NCBI RefSeq assembly: GCF_001468085.1 | Contig: NZ_LNZB01000004.1 | Coordinates: 1-64,000 of the forward strand | DNA length: 64,000 nucleotides | Source: Legionella waltersii | Lineage (GTDB): Bacteria; Pseudomonadota; Gammaproteobacteria; Legionellales; Legionellaceae | Direction of reading: 5' to 3' | Translations under genes and position numbers: made by a program | The notes under the pieces: generated by a model | Database searches by the model: none | What the model was told of the DNA's origin: nothing | The model's input: the letters and a program-made list of their open reading frames with translations, nothing else | Shown: positions 1-7,183 of the stretch, piece by piece | How the letters are laid out: each line of letters begins with the position of its first letter | How positions within the stretch are numbered: the stretch's first letter is position 1

Positions 1-66
1 ATATTTACTCATATAACAACCTCCTGTCAGAGGCTATTATCTCTCAAATTTTACTCTTTGTGTGGT

Positions 67-207
67 CTAAATTTTGGGGGGCATTATAATTGAGCCAAAC
101 CAAATCTTAGGCTCATTTTTCTTAGGTTTATAACGGCCAGAAGCAATTTCAATAGTACGACTCTGAAATTTATCTCGTGGCATAATACCAATTTGAAGTG
201 TTTTCAT
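67..207 (-). pseudogene. Truncated HTH regulator (COG4190-like) N-terminus
   Basis: A 46-codon frame starts MKTLQIGIMPRDKF and continues through EPKIWFGSI before it stops. From memory, this start followed by an (E/D)EPKIWF block is how HTH antitoxin-like regulators of the COG4190 type begin. Those proteins run to about 110-130 residues, with the winged helix in the second half. Here the frame ends just after the conserved block, so the DNA-binding part is missing and no partner toxin is visible. I read it as a decayed antitoxin/regulator gene. The family call rests on a short match, so it is moderate. Confidence 0.5.
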
Positions 208-615
208 TTTTCCCCGCATTATTTAATACAAATAAGCCATCTAGTTTTTACCCTTTAATAAAAGGATAAGATATCACCAGATGATATTCATATTATAATG
301 AATACTCAGCATAATAAAAAAATTATTTACTCTAATTAAGGAATATTAAAATAGAAGTATATTGCGCTTAAAATTCATTTTTCGGGAAAATTGCAAATTG
401 CCAAAAACTCACTGTCAATAAAATCGACATCCAGTAGTCAAGTAATCCTTGACAGCTGAATGTCTTTTCAAAAACACTAATATACAATTTAATTATAATT
501 CTGAATGTGAACCTGTACGATCCATCTTAATAATTTGAAAACGATTGATTAATTCAATAAATTAATAAGTTATTATGACTACAAGTTATTAAATTTAATT
601 AAGACAGTAGAATAA
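208..615. other. AT-rich intergenic stretch
   Basis: About 400 bp between the regulator remnant and the oxygenase-like gene. It is very AT-rich with stop codons in all frames. I see no tRNA, long inverted repeat or insertion-sequence end. A promoter for the gene at 616 probably lies here but cannot be pinned with confidence. Confidence 0.4.
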
Positions 616-1260
616 ATGATTAACCTAAAAAAATTGGAAGAACAAGGGTGGATCGAAATTGAAGGAATTTCCTCTTTAAATGATTTACTTTTAATAGCAA
701 GAAATTTGGGTATTATTCAACATCATCCCAATGGTGAAATTGTATCCTCTCTTATCCCCTCAGATGGAAAAAACTCAATCAAAGGGACTCTCTCTAATAT
801 ATACGGTTTTTCAGAGTTTCCATTGCATACTGACACAGCTTTTTGGCCTATTCCAGCAAGATATGTTGTAATGGGCATGTTCAATAAAAGTAACTGTAGC
901 ACAAGTATTTTAAACTTAACTGATTTCTTTTCAGAACCCAATCAGCAAGCCCTAAGAAAGGCCCAAAATAGTATCTATTTAATTAAAACTATCGAAGGAA
1001 AGAGATATACATCATTTTATTTCAAAAACGGCTCGAAAGATGGTTTCAGATTTGATACTAACTGCATGATCCCAGTTAATAATGAGTCAAAAATATTTCA
1101 TACCGAACTTATTAAATGGTTAATAAAACAAAAAAGAAGTACTATTAATTGGAGTGGTAATAAAGCAATAATATTAGACAATTGGAAAATATTACACGGA
1201 CGAGGAGCTATTCCTTACTCAGAAAGGAATAGAAAATTGATGCGAATATATGTGGGATAA
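616..1260 (+). CDS. TauD/clavaminate-synthase-like Fe(II)/2-oxoglutarate oxygenase
   Basis: A 214-residue protein with the signature of Fe(II)/2-oxoglutarate-dependent oxygenases of the TauD/clavaminate synthase-like group. It has an HTD iron-binding pair (H71, D73) within PLHTDTAFW. A distal histidine lies in LHGRG (H194), and R210 in LMRIYV is placed to hold the 2-oxoglutarate carboxylate. It is shorter than TauD itself (about 280 residues), close to compact members of the fold. Family members hydroxylate, halogenate or desaturate small molecules; the substrate here cannot be inferred. The next gene starts 3 nt after the stop codon, so the two are probably co-transcribed. Its position in an accessory region next to toxin-antitoxin loci suggests horizontal acquisition. 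Confidence 0.72.
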   Translation: MINLKKLEEQGWIEIEGISSLNDLLLIARNLGIIQHHPNGEIVSSLIPSDGKNSIKGTLSNIYGFSEFPLHTDTAFWPIPARYVVMGMFNKSNCSTSILNLTDFFSEPNQQALRKAQNSIYLIKTIEGKRYTSFYFKNGSKDGFRFDTNCMIPVNNESKIFHTELIKWLIKQKRSTINWSGNKAIILDNWKILHGRGAIPYSERNRKLMRIYVG

Positions 1261-1263
1261 TAT

Positions 1264-2217
1264 ATGGGCTGGGATAGAGAATCATTGTGGACAAAATCTA
1301 GATTATATTTTGAAAGAGCTCTGAATACAGATAGAGAAGATGATAGCTTTGGTCTTTGGTGCTCTATGGGGCTGGAACTACTAGCAAGATCAGCAATAGC
1401 AAAGTTTAGTCCAACTCTTCTAGCCGAACCAGACAAAGATCATAAATATTTATTAATCGCATTAGATCTTGGCTCTGCAAAAATTTCGAGAAAATCTATT
1501 CCAACAAATCAAGTCTTGAGCCTATGTAAAACATTAATTCCTAGCTTCACCGAAGAAGAACTAAAACTCGCTTCCGCCCTTACTGGCCGACGAAATGAAG
1601 AGCTGCACTCAGGCACTGCTGCTTTTCAAGAATATTCTACCCAACAATGGATCGCCGGTTTCTATAAATGTTGTAAAATACTAGCTGAATCCCAAAGTGA
1701 AAACTTAACAAACTTGTTTGGAGATGATGAGGCCAAGATTGCCGAGGCTGTAATAAAAGATGTTGCCGATGAAGTAAAAACAAAAATTCAAAATGATATT
1801 GCAGCTTATAAAAAAGTATTTAATGAAAAAGAAGAAATAGAAAAGAGTGAACTAAAAGAAAAAGCAGAAAAGCAAAGTGAAATTATGTCTCATAAAAAGC
1901 ATCATCGTGTTAAATGTCCTGCTTGTGAAAGCGCAGCTATAGTTCAAGGTGATACGTATGGTAAGGAACAGATAGAACATAAAGAAGGAGAGATAGTTGT
2001 TCGACAATCAGTTATACCTACACAATTTTCATGTATAGCTTGCGGACTCAAGTTAAGTGGCTATGGTGTGCTCTCCGCACCTAATTTGGGAAATCATTTC
2101 ACTCATAGAACTCATTACACTCCTGAGGAATACTATGACTTAATTGACCCACATGATACTGAAACTTTGCGCTCATACGCGGAAGATCATGGTTATTATC
2201 ATTTTAGTAATGATTAA
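1264..2217 (+). CDS. HEPN-like protein with C-terminal zinc ribbon
   Basis: A 317-residue protein of no family I can name. The N-terminal ~150 residues are helical and contain RNEELH (R110-H115). This fits the R-(polar)-x3-H active-site pattern of HEPN ribonuclease domains. Residues ~155-205 are highly charged and probably coiled coil. The C-terminal part has two CxxC knuckles (C218/C221 and C257/C260) typical of a zinc ribbon, then a His/Tyr/acidic tail. It follows the oxygenase-like gene by 3 nt, so the pair is probably one transcription unit. HEPN domains are common in toxin, antiphage and RNA-processing proteins, so an RNA-cleaving or RNA-binding role is plausible. The HEPN call rests on one motif and the helical context. 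Confidence 0.55.
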   Translation: MGWDRESLWTKSRLYFERALNTDREDDSFGLWCSMGLELLARSAIAKFSPTLLAEPDKDHKYLLIALDLGSAKISRKSIPTNQVLSLCKTLIPSFTEEELKLASALTGRRNEELHSGTAAFQEYSTQQWIAGFYKCCKILAESQSENLTNLFGDDEAKIAEAVIKDVADEVKTKIQNDIAAYKKVFNEKEEIEKSELKEKAEKQSEIMSHKKHHRVKCPACESAAIVQGDTYGKEQIEHKEGEIVVRQSVIPTQFSCIACGLKLSGYGVLSAPNLGNHFTHRTHYTPEEYYDLIDPHDTETLRSYAEDHGYYHFSND

Positions 2218-2455
2218 TTCAAAAAGACAGATGACAATGTAATCTCTCACCAAAGATGTTTTACATTAATTCGAGTAATTTCTGACCCCATCGATCCAAT
2301 TTAATTGCAAACTTGCTTAGAGAAAAAATAAGTCTTTAATATAAATATCTTAAGATTTTAACTACAAATATATTCTTCGCCAATGTTGCTCTGAACAATA
2401 ACGAAGAAATTCTTCTTTAAAATTAATTGTCAAAATGTCCTGTCAACAAACTTTA

Positions 2456-2878
2456 CTAAAAATTAGATTTAGGGTTAAAAAATACATCCTTGTTTTCATC
2501 CTCTATAGATGTTTCGATTTTTTCTTTTTCTTTAAAAAAATTTATTTTTCTTAATTCATTTTCAATAGATAGTTTAACAAATTCATTTAAACTTATACCT
2601 TTTTCAAATGCTGCAATAGCTGCTTGTGCATGAAAATCTTCTCCAATACGTATACTAAAAGATCCTTTAAATGGTTTTTCAGGAGTTCTATCTGTTTGCT
2701 CACAAGTATCCAAATAATCATCTACAGCTTCTTCAAATGCATTTCTAAGATCTTTTGGCGTATTTCCTTCATAACTCACTAAATCTCTTATAAATTCCAG
2801 CTTTCCATATAAAATATTTTCCTCTAGATCTGTCATTATGGAGCCATAATAACCTTTATATATCATCATATTCTTCAT
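2456..2878 (-). CDS. hicB: HicB-family antitoxin
   Basis: A 140-residue HicB-type antitoxin. The N-terminal half is the partial-RNase-H-like HicB fold (YKGYYGSI, then GKLEFIRDLVSYEG and the FEEAVDDYLDTCEQ helix). The C-terminal half (FSIRIGEDFHAQAAIAAFEKGISLNEFVKLSIENEL) is a ribbon-helix-helix DNA-binding segment, followed by a charged tail. HicB neutralises the HicA mRNA interferase and represses the operon. The toxin gene is immediately upstream and overlaps it by 4 nt (ATGA-type coupling), the usual hicAB order. It lies in an accessory region together with a second module (phd-doc). Confidence 0.85.
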   Translation of the reverse strand: MKNMMIYKGYYGSIMTDLEENILYGKLEFIRDLVSYEGNTPKDLRNAFEEAVDDYLDTCEQTDRTPEKPFKGSFSIRIGEDFHAQAAIAAFEKGISLNEFVKLSIENELRKINFFKEKEKIETSIEDENKDVFFNPKSNF

Positions 2879-3129
2879 AATAACCCCTCATCTTGGAGTT
2901 GCTCAATTATCTGCTTTACTTGGTAAGATCTCAGTATCGAGGGATTATGCGGTTTGTGTAAACTTATCATACGGTACCTATCATGTATAAAACTAACACG
3001 TGAACCACTTGTCTTACCCTTGTTACATTCTTTAAACCCCAAATTACCCAGAAGCTTAGTTAGCTCATTCCAAGTAAAATCTTTAGGGAAACTCAACAAC
3101 CTGTTTTTTATTTTATCTATTTGGGTCAT
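2875..3129 (-). CDS. hicA: HicA-family mRNA interferase toxin
   Basis: A small HicA toxin of about 84 residues. HicA proteins carry a double-stranded-RNA-binding-like fold and cut mRNA without ribosomes. The sequence shows the family core SGSRVSF, then a LHKPHNPSILRSYQVKQIIEQL ending typical of the GSRV/HKPHP subfamily, in which the GSH histidine of other HicA proteins is replaced. I chose the ATG at 3129 (MTQIDKIK) over an in-frame GTG two codons upstream. The gene overlaps hicB by 4 nt. A promoter-like sequence and an 18-bp palindrome lie just upstream. Confidence 0.85.
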   Translation of the reverse strand: MTQIDKIKNRLLSFPKDFTWNELTKLLGNLGFKECNKGKTSGSRVSFIHDRYRMISLHKPHNPSILRSYQVKQIIEQLQDEGLL

Positions 3130-3157
3130 TGCCACACCATATAATATCCATAATAAA

Positions 3158-3199
3158 AGTATAGTTTAATACAGTTAATCTGCAACTAAATTTAGTTGC
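3158..3199 (-). promoter_or_regulatory. hicAB promoter with palindromic operator
   Basis: Reading leftwards towards hicA, there is a TTGCAG -35-like box (3185-3180), 16 bp, and a TATACT -10 box (3163-3158). A perfect 18-bp palindrome, GCAACTAAATTTAGTTGC (3182-3199), overlaps the -35 box. This is the expected layout for autorepression by the HicB ribbon-helix-helix domain. The sequence features are direct observations; the regulatory role is inferred. Confidence 0.55.
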
Positions 3200-3396
3200 T
3201 TAAAATGTATAATTAAATATTAAATAATTGCGTCACTGCCATTTTCCAGCAGTGACGCAGAAATATTCGACATCACTAACCCTCCAACACTAAGACTTAA
3301 AAGATCTTTTGTCCTAACGCACCAGATAAGATAGGACAAAATATTCCTTGTAAGAGTCTTGCCCCCAGATCTGCACTTTGCTATTTTTTAGATGAA

Positions 3397-3448
3397 GCAT
3401 GACTGATGAATCGGTGAAAATCCGATGAAACGCTTAGGCGTCTTATGC
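3397..3448 (+). ncRNA. Type I hammerhead ribozyme
   Basis: Every invariant hammerhead nucleotide is present in order. Stem I 5' strand is GCATGA (3397-3402), then the core CTGATGA (3403-3409). Stem II is ATCGG/CCGAT (3410-3414 with 3422-3426) closed by a 7-nt loop. The core GAAA (3427-3430) follows. Stem III is CGC/GCG (3431-3433 with 3438-3440) with a TTAG loop. The A3430-T3441 pair precedes the cleavage-site C3442, giving the triplet GTC. Stem I 3' strand is TTATGC (3443-3448), pairing fully with the 5' strand, one pair being G-U. Stem I is the open stem, hence type I. Predicted self-cleavage lies between 3442 and 3443, about 357 nt upstream of the recombinase-like start codon. The structure is seen directly; activity is inferred. 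Confidence 0.88.
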
Positions 3449-3450
3449 TA

Positions 3451-3544
3451 AGCCACTCTCATTCCCTAACTTTGTGGCTGGACGTATAGTCGGGAAACCC
3501 TTCAGGAACCTTTACCATTCGGTAAGGGGAGTTCTTCGGAACTC
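3451..3544 (+). ncRNA. Hairpin cluster directly downstream of the hammerhead
   Basis: Three stems follow the ribozyme. AGCCAC (3451-3456) pairs with GTGGCT (3474-3479). A bulged stem is built from CCTTTACC and GGTAAGG around 3509-3527. A perfect GAGTTC-TTCG-GAACTC hairpin with a C(UUCG)G tetraloop spans 3529-3544. They start two bases after ribozyme stem I and would form the structured 5' part of the released RNA. The last stem is not followed by a T-run, so it does not look like a simple terminator. Function unknown. Confidence 0.55.
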
Positions 3545-3799
3545 TAAGTCATTTCATTTGACCATGGATCAGAGATAAAGCTCTGCTTTATTGCTTTCAC
3601 TTACTTTTATTTTATTGAGGAGAAAAAACCACAAAAAAACTAGCAGTACTGGCGAGATCGTTTGCCTTATAACGATTGATTTGCCCCCTTCTTCGAGCTT
3701 TACGGCTTTGCCGGGTTTCAACAGAGAGTGAACCGCTCGACCAACACTAAACAATACACAGGGCAATTTATTTTTTAACACTTTTTTGCGGATAGGAAG

Positions 3800-4609
3800 A
3801 TGCGTACAAAATCCTTAAGACAATTCGCTAATCGACAAATCAAACAGGATAGGCAAGGTAAATACCTGTATCGGAAACACCGTGCCTATGTCATCCATAA
3901 GATGATTGATGACTTGTTTGTTATACGGCAAATGCCACCTTCATGGCAGGCGTTGCAATCTGAGCAAGTTCACAAGCTGGTGCATTACTGGAAAAAGCAG
4001 GATATCAATCCAGTCACTATTATGCGATACATGACCATCATTCGTCGTTTTTTGCAGATGAACAATTGTTCTATTGCTAATATTGATAATCAATCGCTCG
4101 AACTCTCAAGACCTAAAGCAAGAAAAAAGAGAAAGAAAACAATCTCTCCAGATATTTGGAAATCGCTTCACGATCCTATAGCCAGAATAATCATGGGCTT
4201 ACAAACAGAGTTTGGACTCACTTTCAAAGAAGCAATTCTGGCTAAGCCACATATCCAAGTTAGAGAAGACTCACTTTGGATAACACGAGACATTGCTTTT
4301 AATTCCAGCGACCGTACCATACCTGTACGAACCGAAAACCAGAAAGCGGTACTCAATCTTTTTAACTGGCTCACGCAACAAGATGGTAACTTGCTCCAAT
4401 TAAAATCTTATGAGGAAATCCGCATCATCTGGCGCAGTGCATTAACAAAGCACCGTTTATCCAGTACCAAAAGCTGGCGATATTTGTATGCCAAACAAAT
4501 GTATTCTTGGCTGCTGCCTGAATATGAAAATTACAAGTCTTGTTTGCTGATACGTGATGAGATGGGAATAAAATCTCGAAATACACTTTGGTTATATCTT
4601 AAAGAATAA
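3800..4609 (+). CDS. Tyrosine-recombinase-like (Integrase_1 type) protein, catalytically doubtful
   Basis: A 269-residue protein resembling the integrase-domain proteins often found in integrative elements. It has an N-terminal basic arm, a SAM-like core-binding helix bundle (TIMRYMTIIRRFLQMNN) and a C-terminal catalytic-like domain. The usual box 1 GLRxxEA reads GLTFKEAILAKP. The box 2 HxLRH(T/A)YA reads TKSWRYLYAKQMY. The end (RNTLWLYLKE) offers one candidate tyrosine. Several of the R-H-R-H-Y catalytic residues therefore appear substituted, so it may bind DNA without recombining it, or be decaying. A GGATAGGAAG Shine-Dalgarno-like stretch precedes the ATG. It is oriented with the upstream hammerhead and converges on the DUF927 gene. 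Confidence 0.6.
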   Translation: MRTKSLRQFANRQIKQDRQGKYLYRKHRAYVIHKMIDDLFVIRQMPPSWQALQSEQVHKLVHYWKKQDINPVTIMRYMTIIRRFLQMNNCSIANIDNQSLELSRPKARKKRKKTISPDIWKSLHDPIARIIMGLQTEFGLTFKEAILAKPHIQVREDSLWITRDIAFNSSDRTIPVRTENQKAVLNLFNWLTQQDGNLLQLKSYEEIRIIWRSALTKHRLSSTKSWRYLYAKQMYSWLLPEYENYKSCLLIRDEMGIKSRNTLWLYLKE

Positions 4610-4618
4610 AAATTTATC

Positions 4619-4704
4619 TGGGACAATTGGGACATGAGGGACAGCCCGTAAATGCTGGCTTGTAGCTGTCCCAAGATGTCCCAATATTTCAAAATATTGG
4701 GACA
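4619..4704. repeat. TGGGACA/TGTCCCA iteron-like array, left copy
   Basis: Six heptamers. On the plus strand there is TGGGACA at 4619 and 4628 and AGGGACA at 4637, spaced exactly 9 bp. In inverted orientation TGTCCCA occurs at 4667 and 4677. TGGGACA occurs again at 4698. The last two form a perfect 12-bp inverted repeat, TGTCCCAATATT/AATATTGGGACA (4677-4704), with a TCAA loop. The array lies between the convergent recombinase-like and DUF927 genes. A matching array is at 7096-7183. Direct observation; a protein-binding or replication role is inferred. Confidence 0.75.
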
Positions 4705-4730
4705 AATAATTCTGATTTATCGAAATAAGA

Positions 4731-6482
4731 TTACTCCCCACCCCAGATTTTATCTGTAAACATGTATAGTCTGGGTGTTCCAACTCCCTTAATTCTTGGT
4801 TTATGAGAGGGCGATCCATCTGCTGCTGGCTTTAACCAACCTTCATTCATTAATACACGGACTACCATTCTAGGCTCAAACCCCATGCATAGCTCTTTTT
4901 TAAAGACTTCCGTTAATACCATATACACGCGAAAACCTGCATCATCGGTAAGGTAAAATCCAGCACGATTCTGAATCCTTTCATTGTTTGGCGTTCTGAT
5001 ATTATCAAACCGACTGGCACCATGAGATTCAAAGAAGGCTCTGACTTGAGCTAATATCGCTCTGTCCTCCTTATTGCCCTCCATGCCAAAATGTTCCAGC
5101 CATGTTCTATAACATTTGTAAGCTGCATAGGTAGCCTCGCCTTTTTGCCAGCCGGTCAATCCATACTGGCTAGCCAATTCGCCAGCGACAGCAACCAAGG
5201 CAAACCGTCGGGCTACGCGGATAATTTGTCCCGTTGAATCCGGAAAGACAGCACTATTAACAAACTCTTGCATCGCGTCAGCAATGCCAGTTGCAATGCT
5301 TGATTGATTTGCCACGACCTTTTGCAGCCATGCCATCCCAACTGCACCATAATACTTACTGGAATATTCCTTTAAGGATAAGGACATTGTAGCTGGACTG
5401 AGTTGATTATGGATTTTTTCAAAAATCCCCTTATTTAAACCAGCATCAGCTTCAATATCCGCCAACCGTATCTCTTGACCCGTATTGGTTTTCTGTCCAG
5501 CTCTAGCCATCAAAGACATCAATGATTCCTCTCCAGCAGATAGAAAGAACAATGACCATCGAGACGATGGTTTGACTGTTCCATGACGTGAGGCTCGTGT
5601 TTTACCTTGACCATTGGCCAGCAAGTAAGCCGCCTCCCCTGCTTCTTTGGGATCCATCTGACTTAATTCATCCAGAATTAATAAGCCATCGTTATGCAAA
5701 GCAGCTAATCCTTCAAGTCCATTCGTAGTACTGCGCCATAATCGACAATATGCTTGGGGATTACCCCAAACCGAAGCCGCTACTTTTAAAGCAGTGCTTT
5801 TACCACTAGAAGATGCACCTCTAAAATGAAATCCACCTGAATCTTCACCAGCAATCTTTGCTAAAGCAGGAGCAAAAGCAGCGGATATAGTGAAAACTAA
5901 CCGAGAATTGCCAGAGGCAAGACGGCCTATTGATTCTCGCCAATCATCTACAGTACCGGAAACAGACATAGCAGATTCAATCGCATGGCTATTTTGAAAA
6001 ACAATTTTTTCAGAGGAGTGTCCGAAGATTTGTGAGGGAGTTACAAAGAGGTTTTCATGCCACCCCAATTTCTCGACACAACGTGCCCGATCTTCAACAG
6101 GAAACACCTGCAAATAGGTAGCCAGTAAATCCCGAACAACTCTATGAGGTGAAATAGTTAAACCAAGACTAGCCAATTCTCGTCTTACTTCAGAAGCGTC
6201 TCCTTGTAACAAGGCTAATGGCATTGCCCATTGATGAATGACTCCATCATCATCCTGCCACTCAAGTAATCGACCCCACTCCCCACTTTTAGCATCACGA
6301 GTTTTAGCCACAACATACAAAGGAGAACAAATCCACTTTGGCGCCATTGGATTACCGTCTTTATCTTTTCCCAAGAAAGACACACCCTGTTCATTTAATT
6401 TAAAATGACCTCCTGCATATTCGCAGATAATAGGACTATGACCGTTTTTGTTTTTTAACGTAATAATTTGATTTTGCAACAT
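4731..6482 (-). CDS. DUF927-family P-loop ATPase/helicase-like protein
   Basis: A long DUF927-type protein of mobile elements. The Walker A is GASSSGKST and the Walker B is LLILDE; these are residues 230-238 and 275-280 counted from a possible TTG at 6506. The segment GGFHFRGASSSGKSTAL followed by AASVWGNP and the LDELSQMD stretch is typical of the family. DUF927 proteins accompany integrases, AlpA-like regulators and primase-like genes on plasmids and integrative elements, and are presumed to act in element DNA replication. I prefer the ATG at 6482, which has GGAG 8 nt upstream, over the TTG. The C-terminal ~120 residues look like a winged-helix-type domain. It lies between two TGTCCCA arrays and downstream of the HTH gene. 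Confidence 0.78.
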   Translation of the reverse strand: MLQNQIITLKNKNGHSPIICEYAGGHFKLNEQGVSFLGKDKDGNPMAPKWICSPLYVVAKTRDAKSGEWGRLLEWQDDDGVIHQWAMPLALLQGDASEVRRELASLGLTISPHRVVRDLLATYLQVFPVEDRARCVEKLGWHENLFVTPSQIFGHSSEKIVFQNSHAIESAMSVSGTVDDWRESIGRLASGNSRLVFTISAAFAPALAKIAGEDSGGFHFRGASSSGKSTALKVAASVWGNPQAYCRLWRSTTNGLEGLAALHNDGLLILDELSQMDPKEAGEAAYLLANGQGKTRASRHGTVKPSSRWSLFFLSAGEESLMSLMARAGQKTNTGQEIRLADIEADAGLNKGIFEKIHNQLSPATMSLSLKEYSSKYYGAVGMAWLQKVVANQSSIATGIADAMQEFVNSAVFPDSTGQIIRVARRFALVAVAGELASQYGLTGWQKGEATYAAYKCYRTWLEHFGMEGNKEDRAILAQVRAFFESHGASRFDNIRTPNNERIQNRAGFYLTDDAGFRVYMVLTEVFKKELCMGFEPRMVVRVLMNEGWLKPAADGSPSHKPRIKGVGTPRLYMFTDKIWGGE

Positions 6483-6557
6483 CACTGTTTCTCCGACAAC
6501 GTCCAAGGAAGATAGAAACCCTATCCATCCGTGAACAATCTATTTCTTCTATGGGTT

Positions 6558-6830
6558 TTATTCGTTGACCAGTGAAAGCAGTTCACCTCGGTCACCAGTA
6601 GAGCGATAGATTTTCTGTTGTTGTAGAAAAGACAACACGTCACTTTTTCGATACAAAACCTTACGGCCTATTTTAAGGTAGGGAACGCCCTTTCCTTCCC
6701 AACGATTGCGCTCCAAAAGTTGAGTGGAACAATCTAAAACAGCCGCCAAAGTGTGTTGATTAAACAACGCAGAAGTTGGTGCAGATTCAAATTCGTTTAA
6801 TAGTTGTAAACGAGATAGTTTTTTATTCAT
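6558..6830 (-). CDS. HTH_17/AlpA-like DNA-binding protein
   Basis: About 90 residues. The core (FNQHTLAAVLDCSTQLLERNRWEGKGVPYLKIGRKVLYRKSDVLSFLQQQ) is the MerR/excisionase-like helix-turn-helix used by AlpA and Xis-type regulators. The recognition part is followed by the usual GxPxxKIGRxVxYRxxDVxxFL strand-wing. I chose the ATG at 6830 because GAGG stands 6 nt before it; an upstream in-frame ATG at 6857 lacks a ribosome site. It precedes the DUF927 gene in the same direction and probably controls the element or directs excision. The nearby TGTCCCA motifs are candidate binding sites (inference). Confidence 0.75.
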   Translation of the reverse strand: MNKKLSRLQLLNEFESAPTSALFNQHTLAAVLDCSTQLLERNRWEGKGVPYLKIGRKVLYRKSDVLSFLQQQKIYRSTGDRGELLSLVNE

Positions 6831-7008
6831 ATGGAACCTCATCAAATGATTATTCATTCAGCTTAATGCCGACGGTATGCGTCCTGCTCGATGAATATCA
6901 GTTGACTGTCCGGCCGGATAATAGTCGTGATATTTCATTTTCCATGACTTTTACAGAACCGTGGATCCGCAAAAGTTTACTGCTCGCGATAAGTATTGCT
7001 TGGAATTT

Positions 7009-7028
7009 AAAAGGCCGTCAAGCCTTTT
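7009..7028. terminator. Short AT-flanked stem, possible bidirectional terminator
   Basis: AAAAGGC-CGTCAA-GCCTTTT forms a 7-bp stem with A-rich and T-rich shoulders on both strands. It could end transcription entering the element from either side. The T-run is only four long, so the call is weak. Confidence 0.3.
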
Positions 7029-7095
7029 AAAGCCTGGTGATCTGATTGTTATTATATGATATTGTTTGTTACTTAAAAAATTATCTGGCAAGATT

Positions 7096-7183
7096 TGTCC
7101 CATTTGTCCCAAACGAACTTTTTACATTGGGACACATAAAATCTAATGTTTATAAGTTTGTCCCCACTGTCCCAATTGCCCCA
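7096..7183. repeat. TGTCCCA iteron-like array, right copy
   Basis: TGTCCCA stands at 7096 and 7105 (9-bp step) and TGGGACA at 7128. TGTCCCC at 7159, TGTCCCA at 7168 and TGCCCCA at 7177 follow, again with an exact 9-bp step. The outer triplet here is in inverted orientation to the outer triplet of the left array (4619-4643). The two arrays thus bracket the DUF927 and HTH genes in roughly mirror-image form. Confidence 0.72.

Larger units (their letters stand above)
3200..3799. other. Long untranslated leader with structured RNA elements
   Basis: Six hundred bases without a convincing gene between the hicAB operator and the recombinase-like gene. On the + strand it contains the hammerhead ribozyme (3397-3448) and then a run of stable hairpins (3451-3544). 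After these comes a conserved-looking stretch rich in short stems, such as CGGCTTTGCCG near 3711. A 70-codon frame on the minus strand (3569-3781) has no recognisable features and is not annotated. I read the region as the 5' leader of the 3800 gene or as a non-coding RNA locus. Confidence 0.5.

Noticed and set aside
3569..3781. 70-codon minus-strand frame in the leader region
   Set aside because: No domain, ribosome site or plausible partner. It lies antisense to a probable structured leader, so I treat it as chance.
6776..7030. 84-codon plus-strand frame
   Set aside because: It starts inside the HTH gene in antisense and shows no family features; the well-supported HTH gene on the other strand wins.
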